A stretch of 64,000 nt of DNA from JBOHDX01 sp050700835 (GTDB taxonomy: Bacteria > Actinomycetota > Actinomycetes > Propionibacteriales > Nocardioidaceae): positions 1 to 64,000 of the forward strand of contig JBOHDX010000135.1 of the NCBI GenBank assembly GCA_050700835.1, written 5' to 3'. Shown here piece after piece: positions 54,657 through 63,534 of the stretch (position 1 is its first letter; every line of letters begins with the position of its first letter). Under the pieces are notes generated by a model. The model was not told the origin of the DNA. It saw nothing but the letters and a program-made list of their open reading frames with translations, and did not search any database. The translations under genes were made by a program, and so were the position numbers.

Positions 54657-55852
54657 AGTCGGACTGCCGCCTGTCGGAATGGCTGGTCCTGGTGCTCATC
54701 CGGCGCCGCAAAGCCGAGCAGCCTGGCGGCCAGGTCGGTGAGCACCTCGGTGGCGCCACCGCCGATGCCAAGGATGCGGGCGTCGCGATAGTGGCGCTCG
54801 ACTTCGCTGTCACGCAGGTACCCCGCGCCGCCGTGGATCTGCACGGCAGCGTCGACGACGTAGGCGCACGCCTCGACAGCGGTCTGCTTGGCCAGGCATG
54901 CCTCCAGGACCGGCGCGTCGCCGGCGACCACTCGCTCGGCCACCGAGCGCGTGACGAATCTGGCGTCGGTCGTGCGCCGGTGCATCTCCACGAGCCGATG
55001 TGCGATGACCTGCCGGGTAACGAGAGGCCGTCCGAAGGTCACGCGTTGCTTCGCGTACGCCACGGTCAGGTCGAGTGCCCGCTGGGCGACGGAGTAGGCG
55101 TGCGCCGCCAACGACAACCGCTCGGCGACGAACTGCGTCATGATCATCGCGAAGCCGCCGCCGATCTCGCCGACCAGATGGCTGGCAGGCACCTTGGCGC
55201 CGGTGTAGGTGATCTCAGCGGTGTCTGAGCACAGCCACCCCATCTTGCGCAGTGCGGGCCCCACCAGCACGCCGTCACTGCGGGTGTCGACGACGAGCAA
55301 CGAGATGCCCCGGTGGCCTGGGCCGCCGGTGCGTACCGCGGTGGTGGCGAAGTCGGCACGGACGCCGGAGGTGATGAACGTCTTGGCGCCGTCGACGACG
55401 AAATGCTCACCCTCGCGCCGGGCACGCGTGGTGATCGACGCGACGTCGGACCCGCCGTCGGGCTCGGTGATCGCCAGGCACCCGATCGTGTCGCCGGCGA
55501 GGGTCGGACGGACGTACCGCTCGATCAGTGCTGGATCTGCGCTGGCGACGATCTGCGGCAGGGCGATGCCGTGCGTGAACAGTGCTGCCATCAGGCCCGA
55601 CGAGGCGCCGGCCTCGATCATCGCCTCGGTCATGGTGATCACGTCGATCGCATCGCCACCAGATCCGCCGTCGGACTCGGTGAACCCGAGCCCGAGCAGC
55701 CCGCACGCCGCCGCCTTTCGGTGCAGGTCACGTGGCACCTCGCCCTTGTCCTCCCAGGCGTCGAGCTCCGGCAGGACGTCGCTCGCGACGAACCTGCGGG
55801 CGGTGTCGCGCAGCGCGATCCGCTCCGGCGTCCGCCACGCCTCGGCGCTCAT
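54653..55852 (-). CDS. Acyl-CoA dehydrogenase
   Basis: A 399-residue acyl-CoA dehydrogenase. Family segments are CLAITEPDGGSDVASITTRARR, GAKTFITSGVRADFATTAVR, and QIHGGAGYLRDSEVERHYRDARILGIGGGATEVL. In methylcrotonyl- or citronellyl-type pathways such an enzyme makes the 2-enoyl-CoA for the carboxylase. ATG 55852 precedes a REP-like palindrome that separates it from atuA upstream, so its mRNA may be processed or attenuated there. Confidence 0.92.
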
Positions 55853-55857
55853 GCGAC

Positions 55858-55908
55858 CGAAGAATCGACATTGGCGTCGCCCTGGCTACGGCGATGTCGA
55901 TTGTTTCG
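55858..55908. repeat. REP-like palindromic element, copy C
   Basis: CGAAGAATCGACAT (55858-55871) pairs with ATGTCGATTGTTTCG (55894-55908), with 10 contiguous matches at the core (AATCGACAT/ATGTCGATT) and two mismatches outside. The middle (TGGCGTCGCCCTGGCTACGGCG) resembles copies A and B at 38088-38187. It lies between the dehydrogenase start and the AtuA stop. Confidence 0.8.
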
Positions 55909-55919
55909 TCCGGCGGCAA

Positions 55920-57650
55920 TCACAGCAGCGCCTCCGGTACGTCGACGACGCGGGCGCCGAGCCATTCCCCGAGGGCCTTGGCCTGCGGATCGAACCTTGT
56001 CGACGCGGCCACGCCGTCGCCAAGCAGTCCGCGGACGACGACGTTGACCGCCCGCAGGTTGGGCAGGTGGTGCACCTCGACTGGCAGGTCGGCCGCCTCC
56101 GGGATCAGTGCGCGGAAGCGGTCCACGTCGAGGAAGCCGGCGAGCCAGGCGTACCGCCGGTCGGTACCGACCCACACGCCGACGTTGGCGTCACCGCCCT
56201 TGTCGCCGCTGCGGGTGTTGACGATCCGCCCCAGCACCACCCGCCTCGTCGGACCGCCCTCGCTGAGCCTTACGCTTCCGTGCGACTCGCCGGCGAGTCG
56301 CCACGGAAACGTAAGGCCCACGGGATCGGGGCCGAAGGAGGTGGGGGGTGGGATGACGATGCGGGTGCCGTCGTCGAGGACCGCGACGTGGTCGACGGTG
56401 TCCTGGGGGACGTACCCGGCGGTGCACACCCCGAAGGGCGTCGCTGCGCCGGGCGGACTCGTCATCGTGAAGCCGGGATAGGACCCGAGCGCCAGCTCCA
56501 CCGCGGCACCGGAGAAGGCCCGGCCGACCCGATCGGGGTCGGACGCCTTGACGTGGCAGCGCAGGTACGCCGTGGCGTGCGCCTGGGTGCGCGGGTCGTC
56601 GTGGGCGGTGGTGGCGAGATCCCAGGACACCGACTCGGGAGGTGCCGCGGCCAGCGCCGCCTCCAGCTGACGCCGAGCCAACGCGGCTTTCGCCTCGATG
56701 TCGAGGCCGGTGAGCACCAGCTCCACGCTGTTGCGGAAGCCTCCGAGCGAGTTCAGGCACACCTTCAACGTCTCGGGCGGCGCCGACCCGACGGCGCCAC
56801 TGATCCGCACCCGGTCGGGACCATCCGAGCTGAGCTGCAGACTGTCCAGGTGGGTGATGACATCGGGCCCCAGATAGGCCGGGCCATCGACCTCGTAGAC
56901 CAGCTGGGCCGTCACGGTGTCCACGGTCACGGCGCCGCCCGTCCCGGGATGCTTGGTGATCACCGAGCCTCCGTCGTCGGCGATCTCGGCCAGTGGGAAG
57001 CCCGGGTGCGCCAGGTCGGCGCCGAGCGCGGCGAAGCCAGAGAAGTTTCCCCCTGTCGCCTGGGTCCCGCACTCCAGCACATGACCGGCCGCCGTCGCGC
57101 CGGCGAGCGGGTCCAGATCGGAAGGCTTCCAGCCGAACTCCGCCGCGGCCGCGCCCACCGTCAGGGAAGCGTCGGTGACCCGGCCGGTGACGACGACGTC
57201 AGCGCCGGCCTGCAGAGCCGCCGCGATCCCGAAGCAGCCGAGGTAGGCGTTGGCCGTCAGGGGGGCGCCGAGTCCCAGGGACTCCGCGCGAGGCCGCAGG
57301 TCGTCCCCCTCGACGTGCGCCACGCGCAGCGAAAGCCCTTGCGCAGCAGCGATCTCGCGCACTTTGGTGGCCAGCCCAGCCGGGTTGAGCCCTCCGGCGT
57401 TGGCAACCAGTCGTACGCCACGCTCGGCCGCCAGCGCCAGGTTGTCAGCGACCTGGCGTACGAACGTCCTGGCGTAGCCGGTGGAGGGGTCCTTCGCTGC
57501 ATCGCGGCCCAGAATCAACATCGTCAGCTCAGCCAGGTAGTCGCCGGTCAGCACGTCGAGGTGGCCGCCTTCGAGCATCTCCCGCATGGCGCCGAGACGG
57601 TCACCGTAGAAACCTGAGCAGTTGCCGACGCGCAACACCCGCCGGGTCAT
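55920..57650 (-). CDS. atuA: AtuA (DUF1446) family protein
   Basis: A 576-residue protein of the acyclic terpene utilisation AtuA family. Visible landmarks are RVGNCSGFYGDRLGAMREML at the start, LVANAGGLNPAGLA, DVVVTGRVTDASLTVGAA, GHVLECGTQATGGNFSGF, and a C-terminal ferredoxin-like part with NTRSGDKGGDANVGVWV. In Pseudomonas it is needed for growth on citronellol/geranol, but its reaction is unknown. The ATG (57648-57650) overlaps the TIGR03084 gene's stop. Gene order (AtuA, dehydrogenase, carboxylase) parallels atu/liu-type clusters but lacks a recognisable lyase. Confidence 0.9.
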   Translation of the reverse strand: MTRRVLRVGNCSGFYGDRLGAMREMLEGGHLDVLTGDYLAELTMLILGRDAAKDPSTGYARTFVRQVADNLALAAERGVRLVANAGGLNPAGLATKVREIAAAQGLSLRVAHVEGDDLRPRAESLGLGAPLTANAYLGCFGIAAALQAGADVVVTGRVTDASLTVGAAAAEFGWKPSDLDPLAGATAAGHVLECGTQATGGNFSGFAALGADLAHPGFPLAEIADDGGSVITKHPGTGGAVTVDTVTAQLVYEVDGPAYLGPDVITHLDSLQLSSDGPDRVRISGAVGSAPPETLKVCLNSLGGFRNSVELVLTGLDIEAKAALARRQLEAALAAAPPESVSWDLATTAHDDPRTQAHATAYLRCHVKASDPDRVGRAFSGAAVELALGSYPGFTMTSPPGAATPFGVCTAGYVPQDTVDHVAVLDDGTRIVIPPPTSFGPDPVGLTFPWRLAGESHGSVRLSEGGPTRRVVLGRIVNTRSGDKGGDANVGVWVGTDRRYAWLAGFLDVDRFRALIPEAADLPVEVHHLPNLRAVNVVVRGLLGDGVAASTRFDPQAKALGEWLGARVVDVPEALL

Positions 57651-58441
57651 CGATCCGCCAGGGGTACGGGATCGGCACCCGAAGGCCCCGCGAACGCCTG
57701 GATCACCTCGAGCCACTTCTCGGCCTGCTCGCCCACGGCCGTGACGTCGACGTCGCGGCGATGCCGTCGCCGCGTTGCCAACAGGGCGAAGTCCCACGCG
57801 GCGCCCGTCACGTGCTGCTGGGAGTCGACTGGTCCCCACGACCATGTCGAGCCGGACGGTCCGATCAGGTCCACCCGGAAGTCGTCGCTCGGAGGCGTCA
57901 GCCCGCGTACGTGGTAGGCGAAGCTCCGGCTCCGCACCGCTAGGTGGCAGACGTGGCGGACGCGGTCGTTCGGGACCACGTCGATGTTCAGCGCCTCGGC
58001 GACGTCGTGGCCGTGTGCCCACGTCTCCATCAGTCGCGCGGTCGCCATGGTGGTGCCGCTCATCGACGGTCCGAACCACGGGATCTTGGTGCCCTGCGGG
58101 AGCACCCGTAGGGTCTCGGCGAGGCGATGCCGACCGTCCTGCCAGCGGCGCAGCAGATACGCCGGCTGAGTTGCCGCACCCTCCGCCGCCATCCTGTCGG
58201 TGTGCCCCAGCGGGTCGGCCATCGCGTCCTCGACGACCCGACGGAACGCGAACGGGTCAGTGGCGGCAATGATCGCGATGTCGTCGGTCCACGCGAGGTG
58301 CGCGATCTGGTGCGCGATCGTCCAGCCGGCCGCCGGAGTCGGTGTCGACCAGCGACCTGCGGACAAGTCAACGACAAGGTGGTCCACCTGGCCGCTCTCT
58401 GCCTCCAGGTCCGCGAGCACCTCACCGAGCATCGCCGTCAT
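57647..58441 (-). CDS. TIGR03084 family DinB/maleylpyruvate isomerase-like metal-binding protein
   Basis: A 264-residue protein of the TIGR03084 family, found in mycothiol-producing actinobacteria. The N-terminal DinB-like four-helix part has TPAAGWTIAHQIAHLAWTDD and ETWAHGHDVAEAL with the metal-binding His residues (His in AHQIAH and the WAHGHD pair). The rest (VRHVCHLAVRSRSFAYHVRG) is the family C-terminal domain. GGGGAGG before ATG 58441 sets the start; upstream repeats give a spurious longer frame. Possible role: thiol-dependent isomerisation or detoxification. First gene of the catabolic operon. Confidence 0.85.
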   Translation of the reverse strand: MTAMLGEVLADLEAESGQVDHLVVDLSAGRWSTPTPAAGWTIAHQIAHLAWTDDIAIIAATDPFAFRRVVEDAMADPLGHTDRMAAEGAATQPAYLLRRWQDGRHRLAETLRVLPQGTKIPWFGPSMSGTTMATARLMETWAHGHDVAEALNIDVVPNDRVRHVCHLAVRSRSFAYHVRGLTPPSDDFRVDLIGPSGSTWSWGPVDSQQHVTGAAWDFALLATRRRHRRDVDVTAVGEQAEKWLEVIQAFAGPSGADPVPLADR

Positions 58442-58481
58442 CCTGGCCTCCCCTCGTACGCGCGTCCCGGCGGGCCGGAGC

Positions 58482-58615
58482 GTGCGTAACTGTCGGATCG
58501 CGGCCAGTGTGGCGCAGCCGATCTGCGGGCGTAACTGTCGGATCGCGGACAGTGGGGCGCGGCCGGTCTGCGTGCGTAACTGTCGCATCGCGGCCAGTGG
58601 GGCGCGGCCGGGGAG
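58482..58615 (+). repeat. Tandem 45-bp repeat, three copies (dispersed element copies 3-5)
   Basis: Units start at 58482, 58527 and 58572, exactly 45 bp apart, each beginning with the 19-base GTGCGTAACTGTCGGATCG motif (third copy GTCGCATCG). The element fills the 187-bp gap between the TetR gene and the start of the catabolic operon. Single copies of the motif occur at 7786-7809 and 27356-27374. Confidence 0.9.
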
Positions 58616-58628
58616 ATCAACTGACCCA

Positions 58629-59249
58629 TCAAGGCTGCTCCCAGGACTCGTCGAGTGCCAGCGCCCAGGCGTCGAGGATGCGGGTACGCCGGGCTCGGTC
58701 GTCGGACAGGGTGGCGGCGAGGCCGAGTCCGCGCAGCAGGTCGAGGGTCGCCTGCACCAGCGGGCGCACGCCCGGGCGGGACTCGTCCACGCCGAGCAAC
58801 TCGACCGCGCACCGGTGCGTCTCCCGGCCGAGACGCTGCTCCAAGGGCTTCACTGCGGCCAGCAGCGATGGATCGGTCCGCGCGGCCACCCACAGCTCGA
58901 GCGCGGCCTGGAACGCGGCGCCGGTGACCAGGTCGTCGAGGACGTCGAGCGCCACCCTGGTCCGGCGCCGGGTGGGGAGCACGTCGACAGGGGCGGCCAG
59001 CTCGGCAGATCGCTGTTCGAAGAGGTGATCGACGGCCGCGACCACGAGGGCGGCCTTCGTCGGGAAGTGATGCAGCTGCGCACCGCGTGAGACCCCGGCG
59101 CGCTCGGACACCAGCGTGGTGGTCGTCCCGGCGTAGCCGTGCTGGATCAGGCAACCGATGGTCGCGTCCAGCAGCCGGGCCCGCGTCGCGCGCGAGCGCT
59201 CACCCTGGGGCACTCGCTGCGCTCCCCGCGCCGTCTCGGTGGCCGCCAC
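58629..59249 (-). CDS. TetR family transcriptional regulator
   Basis: A 206-residue repressor. The N-terminal helix-turn-helix reads RARLLDATIGCLIQHGYAGT then TLVSERAGVSRGAQLHHFPTKAALV (recognition helix SRGAQLHHF); the remaining all-helical part binds the ligand. The frame is open to 59408, but I take GTG 59249 because sequence before it is the operator region. It is divergent from an MFS exporter across a 12-bp-arm palindrome and lies on the same strand as the catabolic operon, so it could control either. Confidence 0.88.
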   Translation of the reverse strand: MAATETARGAQRVPQGERSRATRARLLDATIGCLIQHGYAGTTTTLVSERAGVSRGAQLHHFPTKAALVVAAVDHLFEQRSAELAAPVDVLPTRRRTRVALDVLDDLVTGAAFQAALELWVAARTDPSLLAAVKPLEQRLGRETHRCAVELLGVDESRPGVRPLVQATLDLLRGLGLAATLSDDRARRTRILDAWALALDESWEQP

Positions 59250-59265
59250 TACGCCAGGATGACCC

Positions 59266-59303
59266 ACCGAGAAACAAACAGTCAAGCCTGCTTGTTTCTC
59301 GGT
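59266..59303. promoter_or_regulatory. Long palindromic operator between TetR and MFS genes
   Basis: ACCGAGAAACAA (59266-59277) and TTGTTTCTCGGT (59292-59303) are exact 12-bp complements with a 14-bp spacer. It sits 17 bp upstream of the TetR start and 36 bp before the MFS start, the usual position for a TetR repressor site controlling both genes. Confidence 0.8.
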
Positions 59304-59338
59304 AGAACGGATCGCTGCCCCCCGCGGTTGAATGGCGC

Positions 59339-60838
59339 GTGGCCAGCGACTCGTCGGCAGCACCGCGCCCCCCCGTACCCCTGCCCGGCGTCTGCCCCGA
59401 GCACCCACGTCACAGCGGCACCGCCCCGGGGGTACGCCTGGACTCCGCCCAGGGCAGATGGCTCCTCGCGGCCGCCATCTTGGGCTCGGGCATGGGGTTC
59501 CTCGACGGCACCGTCGTCAACGTCGCGATCAAGCGGATCGGAACGGACATCGGTGCGTCACTGGCCGACCTGCAGTGGGTCGTCAACGGCTACCTGCTGA
59601 TGCTCGCGGCGCTGATCCTCGTGGGCGGCTCTCTGGGGGACCGGTTCGGACGCAAACGCCTCTTCCTGATCGGCGTCATCTGGTTCGCCGTCGCCTCCGC
59701 CGTGTGCGGGCTCGCCAACAGCCCCGCGGTCCTGATCGGTGCTCGCGTCGTGCAAGGCATCGGCGCCGCGATGCTCACCCCCGGCAGCCTGTCGATGATC
59801 CAGGGCGCGTTCGTCCGCGAGGACCGAGCCCGCGCGATCGGCACGTGGTCGGGGCTCGCCGGCGTCACCACCGCCCTCGGCCCGCTGGTAGGTGGCTGGT
59901 TGGTGCAGACGGCGAGCTGGCGGTACGTGTTCTGGATCAACATCCCGCTGGCCGCAATCGTGATCGCCATCGGCGTGCACCACATCCCCGAGACCAGCGA
60001 CCCGCAGGCGTCGCACCACCTCGACCTCCCCGGCGTGGTGCTCGGCGCGGTCGGGCTCGGAGCCGTGACGTACGCGCTGATCGAGGCCGGCACCCGATCG
60101 TCCGCGGAGGTCGCCGTCGCCGCAGTGGTCGGGGTCCTGGCCCTCACGGCGTTCGTCCTCGTCGAGCGGCACGGTCGGGAGCCGTTGGTGCCGCCGTCCA
60201 TCTTCTCGTCGCGAGTGTTCCTGTTCAGCAACGTGCTGACGTTCGTGGTGTACGGCGCGCTCGGTGCCCTGATGTTCATGTTGGTCCTGCAGCTGCAGGT
60301 GGTCACCGGCTGGACTCCCTTGGAGGCGGGACTGTCCACGTTGCCGGTCACCGTGCTGATGCTGCTGTTCTCCGGTCGGTCCGCCGCCCTGTCTGCCCGG
60401 ATCGGCCCGCGTACCCAGATGACGGCCGGTCCCGTTGTCTGCGGGCTCGGCGCCTTGCTGCTGTCCCGAGTGGGTGCCGGGGAGTCGTACTGGCTGGGCG
60501 TGCTCCCAGGCGTCGTGTTGTTCGGCATCGGGCTGACCCTGATGGTGGCGCCGCTGACAGCGACGGTGATGGCGGCTGCGGAGGACAGGTACGCCGGAAC
60601 CGCCAGTGGGGTGAACAACGCCATCGCCCGAGCCGGCAGCCTGCTCGCGGTCGCGGCGCTGCCGGCGCTGGTCGGGCTGTCGGGGGCCGACTACGCCAAG
60701 CCCGCAGTGTTCGGCAACGGCTTCACCTCGTCGATGTACATCTGCGCCGCCCTGCTGTTCGCCGGCGGCATCGCCGGATGGATGGCGCTGCGGCCGACCG
60801 GCCCCGGCGCGGCCCCGTCCCCGTCCCCTCCCCGCTGA
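59339..60838 (+). CDS. MFS transporter, DHA2 family (14 helices)
   Basis: A 499-residue major facilitator drug:H+ antiporter of the 14-helix type. Helix 1 has GMGFLDGTVVNVAI, motif A between helices 2 and 3 is GGSLGDRFGRKRLF, and motif C-like PGSLSMI with VRED-RARAIGTWSGLAGVTTALGPLVGG follows. A Pro-rich tail ends the protein. The GTG at 59339 is preceded by the operator for the divergent TetR, so it is likely induced by a toxic compound. Its stop lies within a GC-rich hairpin. Confidence 0.92.
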   Translation: MASDSSAAPRPPVPLPGVCPEHPRHSGTAPGVRLDSAQGRWLLAAAILGSGMGFLDGTVVNVAIKRIGTDIGASLADLQWVVNGYLLMLAALILVGGSLGDRFGRKRLFLIGVIWFAVASAVCGLANSPAVLIGARVVQGIGAAMLTPGSLSMIQGAFVREDRARAIGTWSGLAGVTTALGPLVGGWLVQTASWRYVFWINIPLAAIVIAIGVHHIPETSDPQASHHLDLPGVVLGAVGLGAVTYALIEAGTRSSAEVAVAAVVGVLALTAFVLVERHGREPLVPPSIFSSRVFLFSNVLTFVVYGALGALMFMLVLQLQVVTGWTPLEAGLSTLPVTVLMLLFSGRSAALSARIGPRTQMTAGPVVCGLGALLLSRVGAGESYWLGVLPGVVLFGIGLTLMVAPLTATVMAAAEDRYAGTASGVNNAIARAGSLLAVAALPALVGLSGADYAKPAVFGNGFTSSMYICAALLFAGGIAGWMALRPTGPGAAPSPSPPR

Positions 60839-60847
60839 GCGGGGAGG
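60827..60847. terminator. Bidirectional hairpin between the MFS and PBP genes
   Basis: CCTCCCCG (60827-60834) and CGGGGAGG (60840-60847) form an 8-bp stem with a 5-base loop (CTGAG) that contains the MFS stop. The convergent PBP gene ends at 60854. There is no T run. Confidence 0.55.
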
Positions 60848-60853
60848 CGGGTG

Positions 60854-62743
60854 TCATGGGATCTGCATCGGCGTGTGGGTGAGGAACTCGCGAACCACCG
60901 GGCCGGCCGAGCCGTTGCCGGTGGCGCCGGTGACGACCAGGCACGCCCAGGCGACGTCACCGCGGTAGCCGATCAGCCACGCGTGCGTGGCGTTGCCGGT
61001 GCCGAACTCCGCGGTGCCCGTCTTGGCCCCGATGTCTCCGGGCAGCCCCCGCAGGCTGCTCGCCGTGCCCTCGGTAACGACGAGGCGCATCATCGTGCGC
61101 AGATTGGCCGCGACGGCGGCAGGCAGGTGGCCGAGCACGGCACCGTCCTTGCCTGCGGCCAGCGACGGGGCCCGCGACGTCCCACTGCGCGCAGTCGCGG
61201 CCACCAGCGCCATCTGCAGCGGGCTCATCAGGACCCGGCCCTGGCCGATCATCTCCGCGGCCTTGTCCGTCTGGCCGTCGGCAGCCGGCACCGATCCGCT
61301 GTAGCCGGGGATCGGCATCGACCAGCTGTGGCCGACACCGAACTGCTGCGTCACCACGTCGTGCAGCGTCGAGTCTCCTAGCAGGCCACGTCGTTCGATC
61401 ACCGTCGTGTTGCAGGAGAACGCGATCGCGTCGGCGTACGTCGAGCCGGCCGGCAGCGACTCGTGCTCGTAGTTCTTGAACGTCTTGCCATCCACCACGG
61501 TGGAGCTCGGACAGGCCGCCGGCGCGGTGATTCTCTGCCCGTTCTCGATCAAGGCGGCGGACGTCAGGATCTTCATCGTCGAACCCGGGGCGTACTCGCC
61601 GACGAATCCGGTGTTGTACGACGTGACCTCGGGGCCGTTGACGTCTGCCAGCACCTGGCCGTTACGGGTGTCGACGGCCACGAACGCCGTCGTCGACGGC
61701 TGGCCGGCCACGGCGTTCTCCGCAGCCGCCTGCAGAGGCTGGGACAGCGTCGTCCGGAGCGGCGTGCCAGGGCGGGGCTTCACCCGCCACAGCACTCGAC
61801 GCGGCGCGCCGCTCTGGGCGTCCACGAGCTGGACGTACCCACCGGGGGTGCCGGCGAGCTGCTTCTCGTACGTCGCCTGCAGGCCGCTGTCACCGACGGT
61901 GTCACTGGCCTCGGCCAGCAGGCCCGCGTTGGCGAGCGACTCCTTGGTCGCCGGCGCGACGGCGCCCAGCACGCCACGCCCCCAGCCGGCGCTCGGGGCG
62001 AGCGACATCCGAGCCGGGTTCACCGCGACGCCTGGAATCGCCAGCAGCCGGTCCCGCACCGGCGCGTAGTCGGCCGCACGCAACGTGATCACGTCGACGA
62101 ACCAATCCGGCTGGGCAGCCTTGGCCCGTTGCACCAGGCCGGCCCGGTCGACACCCAGCAGCGAAGCGATCCTCGGGTACGACGCGGGTTTCGCCTTGCC
62201 CGGGACCACACCGATCCGATACACGGGGAGGTTCTTGGTGAGCTCGATGCCGGACCGGTCCAGGATCGGTGCCCGGGCCGGGAGCCGGCGTACCCGTGCG
62301 AACGCCTCTGACGAGGTCATCCCCGCGTGTAGCACCGCAGGGCGCCAGTGCACGGAGTAGCCGCTGCCGCTGCGGGTCGTCGAGACCGTCGTGGTGTACG
62401 CCCAGGTGCCGACACCGCCGATCTGCTCGCGCACCGACAGCTCTTGGCGACAACCGGAGTCGGTGCACGTCGGCGATCCAGACGGCCTGACGCTCGTCGC
62501 GCCGAGCTGCAGGGCACCGGCCATGGCGGTGAACGCCTTCGCTGCCGCGGCTGAGTCGTCGGTCTGCGCCGCGAATGCGGCCGCGTCCTTGGCGGACCAG
62601 GCCGTGGCTAGCTTTGCCACGGCGACCGCGCGAACGTCGGTGACGGGCGGCTTGGTGCCCCCGGACCCGGACCCACTGGAGCAGGCGGTGCCGGCACCGA
62701 GGAGCACTGCTGTGCAAACAGCCACGACAGGTCGGGACCTCAT
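60854..62743 (-). CDS. Class B penicillin-binding protein with MecA-N (NTF2-like) domain
   Basis: A 629-residue transpeptidase. A signal-like N-terminus (RPVVAVCTAVLLGAGTAC) ends in a Cys about residue 20; G-T-A-C is a loose lipobox, so lipid anchoring is possible. An NTF2-like MecA-N domain (about 40-150), the PBP dimerisation domain and the transpeptidase domain follow. Active-site motifs are Ser388-x-x-Lys391 (GSTMK), Ser443-Cys-Asn445 and Lys574-Thr-Gly (AKTGT). It cross-links peptidoglycan outside the membrane. ATG 62743 is taken; GTG 62749 overlaps the SDR stop (GTGA), so translation is coupled. Confidence 0.92.
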   Translation of the reverse strand: MRSRPVVAVCTAVLLGAGTACSSGSGSGGTKPPVTDVRAVAVAKLATAWSAKDAAAFAAQTDDSAAAAKAFTAMAGALQLGATSVRPSGSPTCTDSGCRQELSVREQIGGVGTWAYTTTVSTTRSGSGYSVHWRPAVLHAGMTSSEAFARVRRLPARAPILDRSGIELTKNLPVYRIGVVPGKAKPASYPRIASLLGVDRAGLVQRAKAAQPDWFVDVITLRAADYAPVRDRLLAIPGVAVNPARMSLAPSAGWGRGVLGAVAPATKESLANAGLLAEASDTVGDSGLQATYEKQLAGTPGGYVQLVDAQSGAPRRVLWRVKPRPGTPLRTTLSQPLQAAAENAVAGQPSTTAFVAVDTRNGQVLADVNGPEVTSYNTGFVGEYAPGSTMKILTSAALIENGQRITAPAACPSSTVVDGKTFKNYEHESLPAGSTYADAIAFSCNTTVIERRGLLGDSTLHDVVTQQFGVGHSWSMPIPGYSGSVPAADGQTDKAAEMIGQGRVLMSPLQMALVAATARSGTSRAPSLAAGKDGAVLGHLPAAVAANLRTMMRLVVTEGTASSLRGLPGDIGAKTGTAEFGTGNATHAWLIGYRGDVAWACLVVTGATGNGSAGPVVREFLTHTPMQIP

Positions 62744-62745
62744 GC

Positions 62746-63522
62746 TCACATCAGCTTCCGAACGATCGGCAGTGGCGCGTGGCGCATCAGAAACCCGATC
62801 GGCACCCACGGCCATGCCGGGACCTTCGCCGTCGTCGGCTCTCGGTCGATCGCCGCTACGAGCGCCTTGCAGCCGGTCTCGGTGTCGACCATGAACTTGA
62901 CCTTGTGGGCAACGCGCTCGTTCATCTCCGACGCGATGTAGCCGGGAAACAGCGTCGTCACCAAAATGTCGTGCTCCTTGCGTCGTTGCAGATCCGAACG
63001 GATCCCTTCGGCGAGCGCGGCAACACCGGCCTTCGTGGCGGCGTACGACGTCATGGCACCTGGCATGCCACGCATGGCGGAGATCGAGGACATGACGACG
63101 AGGTGTCCCCTGCCACGGTCGTAGAAGTGCTCCATCGCGGCCTCGCACTGCGCCAGTGCACCCACGAAGTTCGTCAGTGCGGTCTCCTTGTTGGCATAGA
63201 ACTTGCCACTCCCGACGCGCGCACCCTTGCCGAGTCCGGCGTTGACGACGACCCGATCGAGCCCGGCGAGCTCCTGGTTGCAGGTGGCGAAGACGTCGAA
63301 CACCCGGTCGTGGTCGTTCACGTCGAGTTCGTGCGTCACCACGCGAACGGTCGGGTTGGCTGCGGTGAGCTCGATCTTGAGGGCCTCCAGTCGGTCGACC
63401 CGACGGGCCGTCAACGCGAGGTTGTGGCCGTTGGCGGCGAAGATCCTGGCCATGCCGGCGCCGAGCCCCGAGCTGGCACCGGTGATCAGGATGTTCGTGC
63501 GCACGGAGGTCACGCGCGCCAT
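62746..63522 (-). CDS. Short-chain dehydrogenase/reductase
   Basis: A 258-residue classical SDR. The cofactor motif is ITGASSGLGAGMARIFA, with VVNAGLGKGA replacing the usual NNAG, the catalytic Ser in VVMSSISAMRG, and Tyr/Lys in SYAATKAGVAAL. It reduces or oxidises a carbonyl or hydroxyl group with NAD(P). It overlaps the PBP gene's upstream start by 4 bp and follows the histidine phosphatase gene by 12 bp, so the three may form one transcript. Substrate unknown. Confidence 0.9.
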   Translation of the reverse strand: MARVTSVRTNILITGASSGLGAGMARIFAANGHNLALTARRVDRLEALKIELTAANPTVRVVTHELDVNDHDRVFDVFATCNQELAGLDRVVVNAGLGKGARVGSGKFYANKETALTNFVGALAQCEAAMEHFYDRGRGHLVVMSSISAMRGMPGAMTSYAATKAGVAALAEGIRSDLQRRKEHDILVTTLFPGYIASEMNERVAHKVKFMVDTETGCKALVAAIDREPTTAKVPAWPWVPIGFLMRHAPLPIVRKLM

Positions 63523-63534
63523 TCAACCAGCGGC

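Noticed and set aside
55209..57617. 802-residue plus-strand ORF opposite the dehydrogenase and atuA genes
   Set aside because: It is the antisense frame of two recognisable genes; long antisense frames are normal at this GC content and this one shows no domain.
58482..58615. Possible CRISPR array (45-bp repeats)
   Set aside because: The units are contiguous without unique spacers, there are no cas genes, and the motif recurs singly at distant loci.
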